The notes beneath the pieces are model-generated. The model worked only from the letters and a program-made list of their open reading frames with translations. It made no database searches and was not told where the DNA came from. Below, piece after piece: positions 4,317 through 5,098 of a stretch of DNA of 5,098 nucleotides (position 1 is its first letter; each line of letters opens with the position of its first letter). The stretch spans positions 1 through 5,098 of the forward strand of contig JAISQP010000106.1 in assembly GCA_031274115.1 (NCBI GenBank). The letters are read 5' to 3'. This DNA comes from Synergistaceae bacterium. GTDB lineage: Bacteria; Synergistota; Synergistia; Synergistales; Synergistaceae. Both the position numbers and the translations under genes were made by a program.

Positions 4317-5098
4317 GTCTGCCGCCTTACGGAAAGTCTCGGTGTCCCGTCCCGTATCGTGACTACGGCGGGAAGAGGGTTTTTGTTGTAGTTGTTTGCC
4401 ATAGAATGGTTGTACGCGCCGGTGCAGAGGACCGCGAGTATGTCGCCGCGCCGCGCTTTCGGCAGCGCGGCGCCGTGAATGAGGATGTCCCCGGTCTCGC
4501 AGCACTTGCCCGCGATAGAGACGGTCTCGGAAGGCAGTTCATCGGCTTTGTTGGCGAGGACCGTCTCGTACTCCGCGCCGTAGAGGGCCGGCCGCGGATT
4601 GTCGGGGTAGCCGCCGTCCACTCCGACGTATGTCACACCGGCGGCGCGCTTTACGCTCCCCACCGTGTAGAGCGTGATTCCAGCCTCGGAGACTATCCAC
4701 CTTCCCGGCTCGACGACGAGCGACGGCATATCCATACCGCCTGACCGGCAGAACGTCTCGACCTTGCCCGTCATGCCGCCTATGAATTCAGATATACCCT
4801 GAGGGCTGTCATTATCGGTGTATCTGACTCCGAAACCGCCGCCCATGTCCAGAATTCGGGTGACGAAGCCGCACTCGTCACGCAGGCTCTTCATCAGGCC
4901 GAGGAGCACATCGAGCGCCAGCAGATGAGCCGAGTTATCCATAAGCTGGGAGCCTATGTGGAAGTGAAGACCCTCCAGGGAGACGTTATCGAGCGCGCCG
5001 CAGATTTCGACAGCCTCTTTTACCGTCTCGGGCGGCAGTCCGAACTTCGATCCAGCCTCTCCGGTGGAAATGTACTTGTGGGTGTGGGCATCCACTCC
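4286..5098 (-). CDS. lysA: Diaminopimelate decarboxylase LysA (5' part outside window)
   Basis: LysA decarboxylates meso-diaminopimelate to L-lysine, the last lysine-synthesis step, using pyridoxal phosphate. The 270 visible residues are the C-terminal two thirds of a fold-type III decarboxylase. The first codons (GVDAHTHKYISTG) are mid-protein, so the N-terminal barrel part with the PLP-binding lysine lies beyond the window. Visible motifs are HFHIGSQ (45-51), DMGGGFGV (84-91, phosphate binding), VEPGRWIV (129-136), DGGYPDNPRPALYGAEYE (161-178) and CCETGD (199-204, containing the active-site Cys-Glu pair given in trans by the partner subunit). GAYNHSMANNYNKNPLPAVV (227-246) matches the usual GAY-x-x-SM-x-x-NYN tail. 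DNPRPALYGA favours diaminopimelate over ornithine or arginine decarboxylases. The reading frame is open to the window edge; the GTG at 5095 is an internal valine, not a start. It converges on citF and overlaps it by 31 bases. Confidence 0.95.
   Translation of the reverse strand, partial: GVDAHTHKYISTGEAGSKFGLPPETVKEAVEICGALDNVSLEGLHFHIGSQLMDNSAHLLALDVLLGLMKSLRDECGFVTRILDMGGGFGVRYTDNDSPQGISEFIGGMTGKVETFCRSGGMDMPSLVVEPGRWIVSEAGITLYTVGSVKRAAGVTYVGVDGGYPDNPRPALYGAEYETVLANKADELPSETVSIAGKCCETGDILIHGAALPKARRGDILAVLCTGAYNHSMANNYNKNPLPAVVTIRDGTPRLSVRRQTYEEMFAGNI
4346..4384 (+). terminator. Candidate intrinsic terminator of citDEF, inside lysA
   Basis: Thirty bases after the citF stop, CCCG (4346-4349) and CCGTA (4352-4356) pair with TACGG (4364-4368) and CGGG (4369-4372) around the loop TCGTGAC, with a 2-base bulge. 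Five T residues follow at 4380-4384. The 7-base gap between stem and T-tract is longer than ideal, so it may be weak. It lies wholly inside the lysA coding region on the opposite strand. Confidence 0.4.

Noticed and set aside
3771..4505. Long minus-strand open frame across citF and the lysA end
   Set aside because: It is a shadow of citF and of lysA in another frame; its Arg/His-rich composition is not protein-like, and both real genes are certain.

Overview
The window is a compact, GC-rich bacterial region with two divergent transcription units and the end of a third. The gene content is anaerobic cobalamin (B12) synthesis (cbiC, cbiK), the three structural subunits of citrate lyase (citD, citE, citF) and diaminopimelate decarboxylase (lysA). 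This points to an anaerobic, Gram-negative-type (diderm) fermenter. The frequent ATA (Ile) and AGG/AGA (Arg) codons in a GC-rich genome, together with a CbiK that carries a signal peptide, would fit a member of the Synergistota or a similar anaerobe. That placement is inference from general impression and was not tested.

Layout. Minus strand, 1-1147: cbiC is followed after 44 bp by cbiK, whose 3' end lies outside the window. Minus strand, about 1258-1440: a cobalamin riboswitch in the cbiC leader. It shows the GCCACTG elements, the B12 box AGTCAGGAGACC and matching P1, P2 and P4 pairings. Between 1440 and 1574 lies the divergent control region, with a candidate promoter on each strand and a striking set of four TCATAAA repeats. 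Plus strand, 1575-4316: citD, citE and citF are tightly packed, with a 4-base overlap and then an 11-base overlap. Minus strand, 4286-5098: the C-terminal part of lysA, running convergent to citF and overlapping its last 31 bases.

How the genes work together. CitF moves the ACP thioester from acetyl to citrate, CitE cleaves the citryl-ACP into oxaloacetate and acetyl-ACP, and CitD is the carrier. The genes that usually activate the lyase (citC ligase, citX, citG) are not in the window, so they must lie elsewhere. On the other side, CbiK inserts cobalt early and CbiC moves a methyl group late in corrin ring synthesis, both probably shut off by B12 through the riboswitch. LysA is an unrelated lysine-synthesis neighbour.

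The most interesting points are the paired TCATAAA repeats between the two operons, the signal peptide on CbiK, the duplicated AGTCAGGAG inside the riboswitch, and the citF/lysA overlap with a candidate citF terminator inside lysA. I saw no evidence of a wholly new system, mobile element, CRISPR array, tRNA or rRNA.
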